This document shows positions 1 through 10,852 of a stretch of 64,000 nt of DNA, piece after piece (within the stretch, counting starts at the first letter, position 1; each line of letters opens with the position of its first letter). Below the pieces are notes generated by a model. That model did no database searches, was not told the origin of the DNA, and saw nothing but the letters and a program-made list of their open reading frames with translations. Position numbers and translations under genes: made by a program. This DNA comes from Zwartia panacis (GTDB lineage Bacteria; Pseudomonadota; Gammaproteobacteria; Burkholderiales; Burkholderiaceae_B), in NCBI RefSeq assembly GCF_030410395.1, contig NZ_JAUHHF010000002.1:310001-374000 (forward strand). The letters are read 5' to 3'.

Positions 1-143
1 CCGTGGTTGCGGTAGGTGGCGTTGGGCACATCGCCGCCGCTGTAGCCCACACGGGTGCGCAACACGCCAGGCAGCTTGCGCACCAGGTCCTGCATGCCCC
101 AGAAACAACCGCCGGCCAGGACTGCTTTTTCGCTCGGGTTCAT
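1..143 (-). CDS. msrA: Peptide methionine sulfoxide reductase MsrA, 5' part only
   Basis: The frame runs off the left edge, so only the first 47 codons are visible. It reads GGCFWG near residues 11-16, the hallmark of MsrA with its catalytic cysteine, followed by VGYSGG, also typical of the family. MsrA reduces methionine-S-sulfoxide in oxidised proteins using thioredoxin. The start codon is preceded by AAGGAG at good spacing. The gene lies 124 bases downstream of an AraC-type regulator on the same strand and may be co-regulated with it. Family assignment is secure; the C-terminal part cannot be assessed. Confidence 0.93.
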   Translation of the reverse strand, partial: MNPSEKAVLAGGCFWGMQDLVRKLPGVLRTRVGYSGGDVPNATYRNH

Positions 144-267
144 CGTGATCTCCTTCAAAGTTCTGCCTCAAGGCATTGAACCTGAAGTCGGGTCCGTTCG
201 GCACAGCACAACGGCATTCGGCGTCCGCATCACGCCACCGATCGTCCAGAACCAGGGCGCGATGGAC

Positions 268-1119
268 CTACGGCTGACTCAGATGCTCCATCTGCCAAGC
301 GCTGGGCGATTGCCCCGAGGCCCGTTGAAACGCTCGCGCGAATGCGGTGGCATTACCGTAGCCCACCTGAGAGGCCACCGCCTTCACTGCCTGCCCTTGC
401 GCGAGTAGGTTGCGGGCAACCGCCATGCGCCAGTGGGTCAAGTAGGTCAACGGCGGTATGCCCACCACCTGGACAAAGCGCAGGGCAAAGGCAGACCGGG
501 ACAGGTGCGCCAGCTCCGCCATGCTGTCAAGCGTCCAGTCGTGCTCTGGCGATTCGTGCAGCATGGACAGCACCACACCCAGACGGCTGTCGACCATGGC
601 CTCCAGCACACCGCCGGACAGCAGTTGCCGATCAATCAGGTGACGCACAAGCACCACGAAGGTGTATTGCAGCAGGCGGTCGATCGCTGCCCGATAACCA
701 AAAGCACGTGCCTCGGCCTCCTCGAACAGCAGCTCTACCGGTCGCTGCAGCGATGACGTGGCGGTCAAGTCAATCACCGTGACGTCCGGCAAGATCATGT
801 CCAGCGGCGGCGCCAATTCACTGAGGGTGGCGCACATCAGGTCCACCCCCTGCGGCCCTGAGCCCTGAACCCAGTGCTCCAACGCGCGGGGAAGCAACAG
901 CACGCTGGGCGCCCGCACGTTCAGCGGCGCAAAGCCCTTGCGCGTCAGTTGCAGCTCGCCGCGACTCAGCAGGTGCATCGTCCCCTGCTTGAGGCCGTCA
1001 GCCTCGGATCCCTGCGTCAGGGTACAGAGATTTCCCGAGAAAAACATGCGCGCCGTGGGGGTGAACCGTAACAGCTGGTTCAGCAGAGAGGCGTTCGGCA
1101 AGGGAGTGCTTTGGTTCAA
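268..1119 (-). CDS. AraC-family transcriptional regulator (cupin-type N-terminus)
   Basis: A 283-residue protein with an N-terminal cupin-like sensor half (about residues 10-160) and a C-terminal AraC double helix-turn-helix (about 180-280, with the typical FQRASGQSPSAW ending). It is clearly paralogous to the regulator at 7443-8297: both begin with a FTP.A...F.GNLC stretch and share the same domain order. It is transcribed away from glnS and towards msrA. Members of this subfamily often control the adjacent oxidoreductase or stress gene, so msrA is a reasonable but unproven target. The inducer is unknown. Confidence 0.88.
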   Translation of the reverse strand: MNQSTPLPNASLLNQLLRFTPTARMFFSGNLCTLTQGSEADGLKQGTMHLLSRGELQLTRKGFAPLNVRAPSVLLLPRALEHWVQGSGPQGVDLMCATLSELAPPLDMILPDVTVIDLTATSSLQRPVELLFEEAEARAFGYRAAIDRLLQYTFVVLVRHLIDRQLLSGGVLEAMVDSRLGVVLSMLHESPEHDWTLDSMAELAHLSRSAFALRFVQVVGIPPLTYLTHWRMAVARNLLAQGQAVKAVASQVGYGNATAFARAFQRASGQSPSAWQMEHLSQP

Positions 1120-1188
1120 GCGCGTGACACCTGTTGTGGGTTAGACCTTGATTATATTGGAGCTTCCGCCTCTCCTTAGAATGACTGC

Positions 1189-3048
<1,860 letters not shown>

Positions 3049-3533
3049 TCGCTATTCCCACTCTGTGCTTGCTTAATGCCTCGTACAAATCGTCTTTGCT
3101 GAAGACATCGCCTTGCACCACTTCACTCTCAGAATCTGGGGGTAGCTATCTACTCCGTTTTGGCGAGTAGGTGAACAGATCCGGAACAACGCGCGGTTGA
3201 CACGGCCACATAGGAGTTGCGGAGCGTTTGCCCGGTAAACCTGTCTTGAATCGTCCCGAGGAGATTCGAACGCGCTGCCTAAAGCAACCACGCAAGCAAC
3301 GTGAGCCGTTTTTCGACACCGACGAATCTGTGCATGCGCTGGTTATGGTCGAAAAGTGAGGCGCTCTACCAAATCGCAAAAACGGCAGGAAGTACATGGG
3401 TGTGTGGCATACCTCCCCCGACAACAGGGCGCACGCTTTACGACAAGTTGATGCGGTGTCTGGGCGAGATTGCCCATACGCACGATACCGACTGAAGTAC
3501 CCGCCACCAACTTCGGCGACTAGGATGGCCATA
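3049..3533. other. Intergenic stretch without an intact gene
   Basis: About 485 bases between glnS and the truncated ICL/PEPM gene. Short frames exist on both strands but none resembles a family I recognise. One plus-strand frame ending at 3359 gives a protein-like tail (DTDESVHALVMVEK) with no start or upstream continuity, which suggests a decayed gene end. No tRNA, terminator or long repeat is visible. Confidence 0.4.
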
Positions 3534-4238
3534 ATGAGCCAAATCCAACGGGGTCTACGGTTCCAGCAATTGCACACTGCCGAGGCCATCTTTCTGATGC
3601 CCAACGCTTGGGACGTTGGTAGTGCGCTGATGCTCGCGTCCTGCGGCTTTCCCGCTATCGCCACTACGAGTGCAGGCGTGGCTTTCTCGCTGGGATTCCC
3701 TGATCAAGAAGCTGCTGTGAGCAGGGAGACCATGCTGGATCGCGTGGGGTCCATTGCTGCGGCAAGTCCACTTCCTGTCTCCGCCGATCTCCAGTCGGGC
3801 TACGGTGCGAGCCCTGAAGAGGTTGGAGAAACCATCGCGGCTGCGATTCGTGCTGGTGTGGTGGGCGCGAACATCGAGGACTACAGCGGCAATCCTGCGC
3901 AAGCCCTGTTCGACAGAGAGCACGCTGTCGCGCGCGTTCGGGCAGCAAGACGCGCCGCGGACGCGTCGGGAGTTCCTTTTGTTCTGACGGCCCGATCCGA
4001 TGTCTACCTGACTGGTGCGAGCAATGTTTTTGCAGAGGCCGTCGAGCGATGCAATGCGTACCGAGAGGCGGGTGCGGATTGCCTCTTTGTGCCGGGGGCT
4101 TCCGACCCCAAGACCATCGAAGCGCTCGTCCGGGAGATCAATGCCCCCCTCACCGTGGTCATGGGCCTGACAGGTTCACCTCTCACCGTGCCCCAACTCG
4201 GATCTTTGGGGTCTCCTCGTTTTCAGTGCAATAAGTGA
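3534..4238 (+). pseudogene. Isocitrate lyase/PEP mutase-family protein, 3' end removed by IS1071
   Basis: The frame encodes the N-terminal two thirds of a TIM-barrel enzyme of the isocitrate lyase/phosphoenolpyruvate mutase superfamily. Visible features are PNAWDVGSA near residues 22-30, ATTSAG, the ADLQSGYG metal-site motif and an IEDYSG strand. Such enzymes break or form C-C or C-P bonds in 2-oxo acid substrates. Native coding stops at 4207, where the IS1071 inverted repeat begins; the remaining codons to the stop at 4238 belong to the insertion sequence. The barrel end is absent and does not resume beyond the element, so the protein is probably inactive. The start at 3534 is chosen because AGGA lies eight bases upstream; an in-frame ATG at 3525 is an alternative. 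Confidence 0.85.
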
Positions 4239-4317
4239 CGGTACGCAAAGCTAGCACTGGCGCGGGGGTGGTCTGGGTAGACCGTTGATTTCATTGACTT
4301 TCCTGTTCGCTTTGTAA
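4208..4317 (+). repeat. Left terminal inverted repeat of IS1071
   Basis: Aligned by eye to the inverted right end (7302-7411), the first roughly 105 bases match with only a handful of mismatches, for example GGTACGC against GGTACGA and GACCGTT against GATCGTT. This is much longer than the 38-base repeats of most Tn3 elements and is characteristic of IS1071. The outermost bases supply the stop codon that ends the truncated upstream gene. Confidence 0.94.
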
Positions 4318-4352
4318 ACGGGTATGGTGGCCTCCCACTTTTGAGGTTCACG

Positions 4353-7268
4353 ATGCAGGGTTGGCACACAACGTTTTTGGGGATGCGTGGGCTCCCCCGC
4401 GATATCAGCGACTTCGAGATGAAGGCATTTTTCACCTTCGATGGTGCCGAGCGCGACGCAATCAATGCACGCCGAGGTGATTCCCACAAGCTTGGTCTGG
4501 CGCTCCATATTGGTTTCCTGCGCATGAGTGGGCGTTTGCTCGGTGCCTTTCGGGTAATTCCAGTAGCCTTGTGGCGCCACCTTGGCAACGAGCTTGGCAT
4601 TGCAGCACCAGAAGTCGCCTCGCTGAGAGCCATGTATGAACGCGGGCGCACGCTATTCGATCACCAACAAGTAGCCTGCACGGTCCTTGGATTCCAGTGG
4701 ATGAGCGAGCACCAGCGCCGCTCACTGGTACGTGAACTGCGCGACGAAGTGGCGCGCTGCGCCGACCGCGATCAGCTACTCGTGCGGGCGCGTCAATGGC
4801 TGTACAAGAACAAGCTGGTGATCGTGCACGAGCGGGCAATTCGGACACTGATTGCGGCGGCACTTGCCCAGCTTGAAGTTGAAACAGGCACCGCCATCGC
4901 CGCCAGCGTTGATCCAGCAACACTTGATCGCTGGCGAGCCTCAGTTTCAGAGCTGCGCCCAGATGGACAAACCCAGCAGAGTTGGCTATGGGCTGCACCG
5001 GCGAAACACTCAACCCGCCAAATCAGCGAGGTACTGGAGCGCATCGACCTGCTTTACACGCTGGACGTTCATAAGCACCTGGCAGACATCCCCGATCTCA
5101 TCTTGCGCCGCTACGCGCGCCGACTTGTCTCCAGGCCGCCCTCAGCCGGAGCCAAGATCAAAGAGCCAGCGCGCACCGTGGAGGTCGCATGCTTTCTTCG
5201 GTATTGCCTGTTCACCACCACAGACCAGTTGATCCTTATGGTGCAGCGCCGGATCGCCGATCTGTGGCGTCAGGCTGCCGCCGATGTCCCCGCTACCGTC
5301 AATTGGGCCGCAATGTACAAAACGCTGCTCGGCGAACTTGTTGCCTTGAGCGCGCAAGGTGCGGTGCCAGATGCTGAGTTGCGTGCCCGTCTTGAAGCCT
5401 TGATCACCGAAACCCAGAAACGCAAACCACCGAGCAGGGCCTCCCTGGTCCGCGAGGGATTGATTGATGGAATTCGCCCCGTGCGGTCGTTGCTCGTCGC
5501 CATTGCAAAGCTGCCCTGGCAGGCCACCGGCGAGCATCCTGCCATCGAGTACCTTGCCAAGCTGCAAGCTTTATATCTCAAAGGATCCAGAAAGCTGCCA
5601 GTTGAAGTGGTGGCACCAAGTCTGGGAATGATCTGGCAGGTTTCGATCTCCAGCCCAGACCGGGAACGGGCGTTTCAGGCGTTGGAGGTGGCCACCCTGT
5701 TTGCCCTGCGCCGCGCGGTGCGCAATGGCTCGGTCTGGATTGAGCACAGCCTGAGCTTTCGGGGTCGTGCGCGCTTGTTCTTCACGGACGAGCGTTGGCA
5801 GGCAGAGTCCAAGAAACACTATGCCCGTCTATCGTTACCCAGCAAGGCTGCCACTTTCTTGAAGCCTTTGCTGGCCAGAGTAACTGCCGGTGTCGATGCG
5901 GTGGCCGCTGCAGCCCGCAGTGGCGTACTGCGCGTGGATGATGAACTCCATTTGTCGCCATTGCCCGCAGAGGACGAAGACCCAGAAGTGACCAAGCTGC
6001 GCGCGGCTTTGGATCACCGCATCGGTGAGGTTCAATTGCCGGAAGTGATTCTGGCCGTTGACGCCCAGGTGCGCTTTAGCTGGATCATGCTCGGACGTGA
6101 GCCGCGCTCTACCGACGAGCTGCTGATGGTCTATGCCGGCATCATGGCCCACGGCACCAGTCTGACTGCGGTCGAATGCGCGCGCATGATTCCGCAATTG
6201 TCTGCCACCAGCATTCGCCAGGCCATGCGCTGGGCGCGGGACGAACGGCGTCTGAGCCAGGCCTGCCAAGCTGTGCTGGAATTCATGCAGCGACACCCGA
6301 TTGCCGCCACCTGGGGGCGGTCCGATTTGGCATCTTCTGACATGATGAGCATGGAGACCACCAAACGGGTGTGGCAAGCCCGGCTTGATCCTCGGCGCAA
6401 CACACCTTCCATTGGAATCTACTCCCATGTAAAAGACCGGTGGGGCATCTTCCATGCGCAGCCCTTTGTGCTCAATGAGCGCCAGGCGGGCGTGGCCATT
6501 GAAGGTGTCATCCGCCAAGAAAAGCTGGAGACCAGCCAGCTTGCTGTGGATACCCATGGCTACACCGACTTTGCCATGTCACATGCCCGTTTGCTTGGTT
6601 TTGATCTTTGCCCGCGGTTGAAGGAACTCAAACAGCGCCACCTCTTTGTGCCACGCGGCACCAAAGTGCCCGCAGAAATCGCTGCGGTGTGCGAAGCCAA
6701 TGTCGACGTCGCTTTGATCGAAAAGCATTGGGATAGTCTGGTGCACCTGGCAGCCTCGGTCATGAGCGGACATGCCAGTGCGGTGGCAGCTCTTGCGCGG
6801 TTCGGTTCTGCCGCCCAGGGCGATCCAATCTATGAGGCTGGCGTGCAATTGGGGCGGTTGCTGCGTACGGCGTTTTTGGCTGACTACTTTGTCAAGGACG
6901 CTTTCAGGAACGAGTTGCGCCGGGTGCTCAATCGGGGCGAGGCTGTTAACGCCCTCAAGCGCGCCATTTATACCGGCCGGATCAGCCCGGCGCAGGCCAA
7001 ACGTGTCGATGAAATGCAGGCTGTGGCCGATGCGTTGAGCCTGATGGCCAACATCGTGATGGCGTGGAATACCTCACAGATGCAGGCGGTCCTGGATCGC
7101 TGGTCGAACCGCCGCCAGGTCATTCCACCGGAACTGATCGGGAAGATTGCGCCCACCAGGCTGGAGAGCATCAACTTGCGGGGTGTGTTTCGCTTCCCGG
7201 TTGACCGCTATGCTGACCAAATCCTGCCTTCGCGGCCAAATGCATCGATAACTGGCACCAATGGATGA
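4353..7268 (+). CDS. tnpA: IS1071 transposase TnpA (Tn3 family)
   Basis: A 971-residue DDE transposase of the Tn3 family, matching the length known for IS1071. An upstream ATG at 4341 would add four residues; the start at 4353 gives the known length. The N-terminal part carries the DNA-binding region seen in Tn3 transposases (residues about 1-300), and the catalytic region lies in the C-terminal half (for example the DTHGYTDFAM stretch, which contains a catalytic Asp). The frame is intact with no stops, so the element may still be active in trans. It replicates by cointegrate formation, and because no resolvase is encoded, cointegrates would need host recombination to resolve. Confidence 0.96.
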   Translation: MQGWHTTFLGMRGLPRDISDFEMKAFFTFDGAERDAINARRGDSHKLGLALHIGFLRMSGRLLGAFRVIPVALWRHLGNELGIAAPEVASLRAMYERGRTLFDHQQVACTVLGFQWMSEHQRRSLVRELRDEVARCADRDQLLVRARQWLYKNKLVIVHERAIRTLIAAALAQLEVETGTAIAASVDPATLDRWRASVSELRPDGQTQQSWLWAAPAKHSTRQISEVLERIDLLYTLDVHKHLADIPDLILRRYARRLVSRPPSAGAKIKEPARTVEVACFLRYCLFTTTDQLILMVQRRIADLWRQAAADVPATVNWAAMYKTLLGELVALSAQGAVPDAELRARLEALITETQKRKPPSRASLVREGLIDGIRPVRSLLVAIAKLPWQATGEHPAIEYLAKLQALYLKGSRKLPVEVVAPSLGMIWQVSISSPDRERAFQALEVATLFALRRAVRNGSVWIEHSLSFRGRARLFFTDERWQAESKKHYARLSLPSKAATFLKPLLARVTAGVDAVAAAARSGVLRVDDELHLSPLPAEDEDPEVTKLRAALDHRIGEVQLPEVILAVDAQVRFSWIMLGREPRSTDELLMVYAGIMAHGTSLTAVECARMIPQLSATSIRQAMRWARDERRLSQACQAVLEFMQRHPIAATWGRSDLASSDMMSMETTKRVWQARLDPRRNTPSIGIYSHVKDRWGIFHAQPFVLNERQAGVAIEGVIRQEKLETSQLAVDTHGYTDFAMSHARLLGFDLCPRLKELKQRHLFVPRGTKVPAEIAAVCEANVDVALIEKHWDSLVHLAASVMSGHASAVAALARFGSAAQGDPIYEAGVQLGRLLRTAFLADYFVKDAFRNELRRVLNRGEAVNALKRAIYTGRISPAQAKRVDEMQAVADALSLMANIVMAWNTSQMQAVLDRWSNRRQVIPPELIGKIAPTRLESINLRGVFRFPVDRYADQILPSRPNASITGTNG

Positions 7269-7301
7269 AACCGACCACGGTTTGACGCCACGAATCGCAG
7301 A

Positions 7302-7411
7302 TTTGAAAGTGAACAGGAAAGTCAATGAAATCAACGATCTACCAACACCACCTCCGCGCCAGTGCTAGCTTTTCGTACCGTCACTTATTGCACTGAAAAC
7401 GAGGAGACCCC
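7302..7411 (-). repeat. Right terminal inverted repeat of IS1071
   Basis: Inverted copy of 4208-4317, ending GAGGAGACCCC at 7411. Outside it, AAGGAATCAG begins unrelated sequence only 31 bases from the end of the next regulator gene. No continuation of the interrupted upstream gene follows. Confidence 0.94.
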
Positions 7412-7442
7412 AAGGAATCAGGTCAGTCGCCATGACGGATGA

Positions 7443-8297
7443 TCAAGCCGAATTCATCGAACTGCCGTCCTTGGCGGGGTCAGCCATCGCGCGGGACGCC
7501 ATCCAGTCAGTCGGTGCTTGCCCCAACCGCCGTGTGAATGCGCGGGTGAGCGCTGCCGGACTCCGATAGCCGACAGAACCGGCAATGGACTTGATGGGAC
7601 GCCGCTTCTCAAGAAGTGTTTGAGCCAGGGCCAGCCGCCAATCGGTCAGGTATTCCAGGGGCGGAACGCCGACCGTTTCGCGAAAGTGATGCGCGAAACG
7701 TGCCCGCGACATCCCTGCCTCATCGGCCAGACCTTCCAAGGTCCAGTTGAACTCAGGTCGCTCATGCATTGCGACAAGGGCCCTGGCCAAACGGCCATCT
7801 GCAAGAGCGCCCAAAAGTCCAGCCTTCCCCTGGTCACTCTCCATGAGATAGCGAAGCAGCACAACGAGAAAGTATCCCGCCAGGTTATCGAGCGCTGCCC
7901 GATGGCCGCATCGACGATGTGCAGCTTCTTCAAACAGTAGATGCAACGCTGGTGCAAGGGTGCTCGCTTTTTCAGCGGGTATCACCTGAACGGCCGAAAT
8001 CGATCGAAACAAGGGATCCAGCGATCCTTGCCCGAGTTGTACACGCGCACAGACCAGATCAATCCCTTGAGATCCCGGAAGGATCTGGTGTGGGGTGGGC
8101 TGGGGCAAAAACACCACGGCAGGCCCGGTTACAGCGATCCTGCGACCGTCTTGTAAGAGCAACTCCATGCTACCCGCACTCAACAAGTGCAGGTGCCCCC
8201 CTTCTCCCGTGAAGCTCGCGGCTTCGCAGAGGTTGCCTGTGAAGTACACCTCTGCCCTGGGTGTGAAGCGGGAGAAGAGGGAACTTAGTCGATCCAT
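7443..8297 (-). CDS. AraC-family transcriptional regulator, paralogue of the 268-1119 protein
   Basis: A 284-residue protein with a cupin-like N-terminal sensor region (FTPRAEVYFTGNLC near residues 11-24) and a C-terminal AraC helix-turn-helix pair (about 180-280). It is divergent from the AhpD-like gene starting at 8396, with 98 bases between them. That arrangement suggests it controls the AhpD-like/thioredoxin-like pair and perhaps itself. It resembles the first AraC regulator of the window in sequence and length; duplication or two independent members of one subfamily are both possible. Confidence 0.9.
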   Translation of the reverse strand: MDRLSSLFSRFTPRAEVYFTGNLCEAASFTGEGGHLHLLSAGSMELLLQDGRRIAVTGPAVVFLPQPTPHQILPGSQGIDLVCARVQLGQGSLDPLFRSISAVQVIPAEKASTLAPALHLLFEEAAHRRCGHRAALDNLAGYFLVVLLRYLMESDQGKAGLLGALADGRLARALVAMHERPEFNWTLEGLADEAGMSRARFAHHFRETVGVPPLEYLTDWRLALAQTLLEKRRPIKSIAGSVGYRSPAALTRAFTRRLGQAPTDWMASRAMADPAKDGSSMNSA

Positions 8298-8395
8298 GAT
8301 ACTAGCAGCAAGTTAAATGAGATTTATTTTAACTAATCGTATCAGATGATGTGAATCGTGCACTTTCCGCACGCCACCCCTCACTGGAGAAAAAA

Positions 8396-8935
8396 ATGGC
8401 TCGAATTCAACCTCTGGCACTTGAAGCCGCTGACCCCACCACAGCGACCACGCTTCAAGCAGTCAAGACCAAAATCGGCATGGTGCCTAACCTTTTCGCC
8501 ACACTGGCACGTGCACCAGCCGCTCTCAACGGTTACCTGGCCTTGGCCGACGCCTTATCCAAAGGTCAACTGAACGCGCGCCAACGCGAGATCGTTGCGC
8601 TCACCGTGGCACAAGCTAACCAGTGCCAGTACTGTCTGTCGGCACATACGCTCATCGGCAAGGGCGCCGGGCTCTCTGAAGATGCGATCCGGGACGCGCG
8701 AGCGGGCAAATCATCTAATCCGCAAGACCATGCGATCGCGGTCCTGGCATCTAAACTGGTGAAGCAGCAAGGCAACCTGAGTCAAGCCGATCTGAATACT
8801 GCCCACGCAGCAGGCATTGATGATGGTCTTGTGCTCGAGGTCGTGGTAAATGTTGCGTTTAATGTACTGACCAACTACACGAATCATGTCGCTGAGACCG
8901 ATATTGACTTCCCAGTGGTTCAGATGGCTCTTTGA
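8396..8935 (+). CDS. Carboxymuconolactone decarboxylase/AhpD-family protein (peroxidase-like)
   Basis: A 179-residue all-helical protein of the AhpD/CMD superfamily. The motif QCQYCLSAHTLIGKGAG contains the CxxC pair and downstream histidine that form the AhpD active site, so a thiol-dependent hydroperoxidase or disulfide reductase role is more likely than lactone decarboxylation. The start at 8396 is preceded by a purine-rich ribosome-binding stretch (CTGGAGAAAAAA); an upstream in-frame start would add an unconserved tail. It overlaps the next gene by one base and is divergent from an AraC regulator. The thioredoxin-like neighbour could supply reducing power. Confidence 0.88.
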   Translation: MARIQPLALEAADPTTATTLQAVKTKIGMVPNLFATLARAPAALNGYLALADALSKGQLNARQREIVALTVAQANQCQYCLSAHTLIGKGAGLSEDAIRDARAGKSSNPQDHAIAVLASKLVKQQGNLSQADLNTAHAAGIDDGLVLEVVVNVAFNVLTNYTNHVAETDIDFPVVQMAL

Positions 8936-9366
8936 TGAATGACAACGGGGCCCGGTGCCCCGTTGTGCGCGACTCTTTCGAACTATCACCAGAAGTAAGC
9001 TCCCATTCGCAGCTAACTATGACCTCAGGAACCGTAGTCGTACTCTGCGCCGAATGGTGTGGTGTCTGCAGGGAATTCAAAGATCCGTTTGAGGAACTGG
9101 CACGCGCACTACCCGAGTGGCGCTTAGGTTGGGTTGACATTGAGGCGCACCCTGCCACGGAAGATGTCGAGCTGGAGTCACTACCCTCGCTGATAGTGAC
9201 TGGGCCAGACGAAAAAGTGATCTTTCTGGGACCAGTAGTACCTCGACCAAGTGCCATTGAACAGTTGCTCCGTGGCCTAAAAAACCACAGTCCCCTCGCG
9301 CTCTCTCATGCTGATGCGCAGTGGATAAATGCAGTGCTCGAAACCAGCCGAGATACCCACGGATGA
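8935..9366 (+). CDS. Thioredoxin-like protein (WCGVC active site)
   Basis: A 143-residue protein with a thioredoxin fold: VVVLCAEWCGVCREFKDPF contains the redox CxxC, and SLPSLIV supplies the typical cis-proline loop equivalent. There is no signal peptide, so it is probably cytoplasmic. Its ATG overlaps the stop of the AhpD-like gene (TGATG), indicating translational coupling. Together they look like a small peroxide or disulfide-handling operon. It converges with the glutathione reductase gene. The first 30 residues lack similarity to thioredoxins and may be a family-specific extension. Confidence 0.83.
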   Translation: MNDNGARCPVVRDSFELSPEVSSHSQLTMTSGTVVVLCAEWCGVCREFKDPFEELARALPEWRLGWVDIEAHPATEDVELESLPSLIVTGPDEKVIFLGPVVPRPSAIEQLLRGLKNHSPLALSHADAQWINAVLETSRDTHG

Positions 9367-9420
9367 GCAAAGCCTGGAGTCCACATTAGGTCATATGCCC
9401 CACAAGACTTGCGCAAGCCG

Positions 9421-10821
9421 TCAACGAACTGGCTCGCGCATCGTCACAAACTCCTCGGCCACTGTCGGGTGGATACCCAAGGTGCCGTCGAATACGGATT
9501 TGGTGGCGCCAGCTCGCATGGCCACGGCAAATCCCTGCACGATCTCACCTGCGTCTGATCCGACCATGTGCAGGCCAACCACACGATCTGTGCCGGCATC
9601 GACCACCAGCTTCATCAAGGTACGCTCGGTGCTGCCGCTCAGGGTGTGGCGCAAGGCGCGGAACTCAGAACGAAACACCAGGACATCGCCGAACTGTTGC
9701 CGGGCCTGCGCCTCGGTCAAGCCTACGGTGCCGACACTCGGGTGCGTGAAGACCGCTGTCGGAATCAGCGCGTAATCCATCTGCCGCAGGAGTTTTCCGG
9801 CGACAGGGCCGAACAAGTGGTCGACCAACTGCATGGATTCACCCAGCGCTACTGGCGTCAACTGCACGCGGGCCGTCACATCGCCCACGGCATACACATT
9901 CGGTAAATTGGTGCGGTAGTTAGCGTCCACCACGATGGCACCCTCACCCGATTGGGCTACGCCCGCAGCCTCCAGCCCCAGTCCCCGCACATTCGGTACA
10001 CGGCCGGTGGCATACAGCACGGCATCTGCCATGACATGGCCGCCATCTTTCAACAGTACCTGCAGGCCACCGGCTTCGCGGGTGATGCGCAGCACATCGG
10101 CGTTCAGCCGCAAATCCACGCCGTGCTTGCGCATTTCCTCGGCGGTGAAATGCCGGACTTCGTCGTCAAAACCCCGCAGCACCTGTGCACCCCGGTACAG
10201 CTGGGTTACTTTGCTGCCCAGGCCATTGAAGATGGAGGCGAATTCACAGGCAATGTAGCCGCCGCCGACGATCACCAGGCGGGACGGGAAAGGGTCCAGA
10301 TCGAACACCTCGTTGGAGGTGATGACGAATTCGCGTCCATGGAAATCGGGTACGTCAGGGGAGCCGCCGGTGGCGATCAGGAAACGTTCGGCGGTCAAGG
10401 TCTGGTGGTGGGTAGAGCCGTCGGCATTCAAGAGGGCCAGACGCACGGTATGGGCATCGAGCAGTTGCGCATGGCCATGGAGCAGGGTCACGCCTGCACC
10501 GCGGAGCAGTTGGTCGTAAACACCATTGAGGCGTGCGATCTCCTGCGCACGCCGGGCTTTGAGGAGACCCCAGTCGAGGGTGGGTGTCTCGAATTGCCAG
10601 CCATAGCCCCGGGCCTCGACAGCCGCCTGCGCGTAGTGAGCGGCGTAGCTGTACAACTTCTTGGGGATGCAGCCGACGTTGACGCAGGTGCCACCAAGAC
10701 CGGCCACTCCTTGCGCTTCTGCCAAGGCGACACGGACCCCTCGCTGGGCAGCCAGGCGTGCAGCCCGCACGCCGCCGCTGCCACCTCCAATGACAAAGAA
10801 ATCAAAATCGTATGCGCTCAT
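9421..10821 (-). CDS. gor: Glutathione-disulfide reductase
   Basis: A 466-residue flavoprotein disulfide reductase. The FAD-binding GGGSGGVRAAR (about 12-22) is followed by the redox pair in GGTCVNVGCIPKK (about 43-55), and the C-terminal HPTVAEEFVTM carries the catalytic His-Glu. This spelling is diagnostic of glutathione reductase rather than lipoamide dehydrogenase or mercuric reductase. It would reduce GSSG with NADPH. The gene follows the membrane-protein gene by 31 bases on the same strand and may be the last gene of the long train that starts near 23.2 kb, where glutathione supply would suit arsenic or oxidant chemistry. Confidence 0.95.
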   Translation of the reverse strand: MSAYDFDFFVIGGGSGGVRAARLAAQRGVRVALAEAQGVAGLGGTCVNVGCIPKKLYSYAAHYAQAAVEARGYGWQFETPTLDWGLLKARRAQEIARLNGVYDQLLRGAGVTLLHGHAQLLDAHTVRLALLNADGSTHHQTLTAERFLIATGGSPDVPDFHGREFVITSNEVFDLDPFPSRLVIVGGGYIACEFASIFNGLGSKVTQLYRGAQVLRGFDDEVRHFTAEEMRKHGVDLRLNADVLRITREAGGLQVLLKDGGHVMADAVLYATGRVPNVRGLGLEAAGVAQSGEGAIVVDANYRTNLPNVYAVGDVTARVQLTPVALGESMQLVDHLFGPVAGKLLRQMDYALIPTAVFTHPSVGTVGLTEAQARQQFGDVLVFRSEFRALRHTLSGSTERTLMKLVVDAGTDRVVGLHMVGSDAGEIVQGFAVAMRAGATKSVFDGTLGIHPTVAEEFVTMREPVR

Positions 10822-10852
10822 GTGATTGCCAAGCCTTGGTTCATAAAAATCT

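Larger units (their letters stand above)
4208..7411 (+). mobile_element. IS1071, complete Tn3-family insertion sequence
   Basis: Both ends begin GGGGTCTCCTCGTTTTCAGT and form long inverted repeats of about 110 bases. The element measures exactly 3204 bases and encodes a single 971-residue Tn3-type transposase with no resolvase. Length, ends and coding content match IS1071, the element that brackets many catabolic transposons in Comamonadaceae and Alcaligenaceae. The five bases outside the left end (TCTTT) and right end (AAGGA) differ, so no target-site duplication is present. This implies deletion or recombination after insertion. Confidence 0.95.

Noticed and set aside
3146-3664. 172-codon minus-strand frame between glnS and the ICL/PEPM gene
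   Set aside because: It overlaps the conserved start of the plus-strand ICL/PEPM gene and its product shows no family features.
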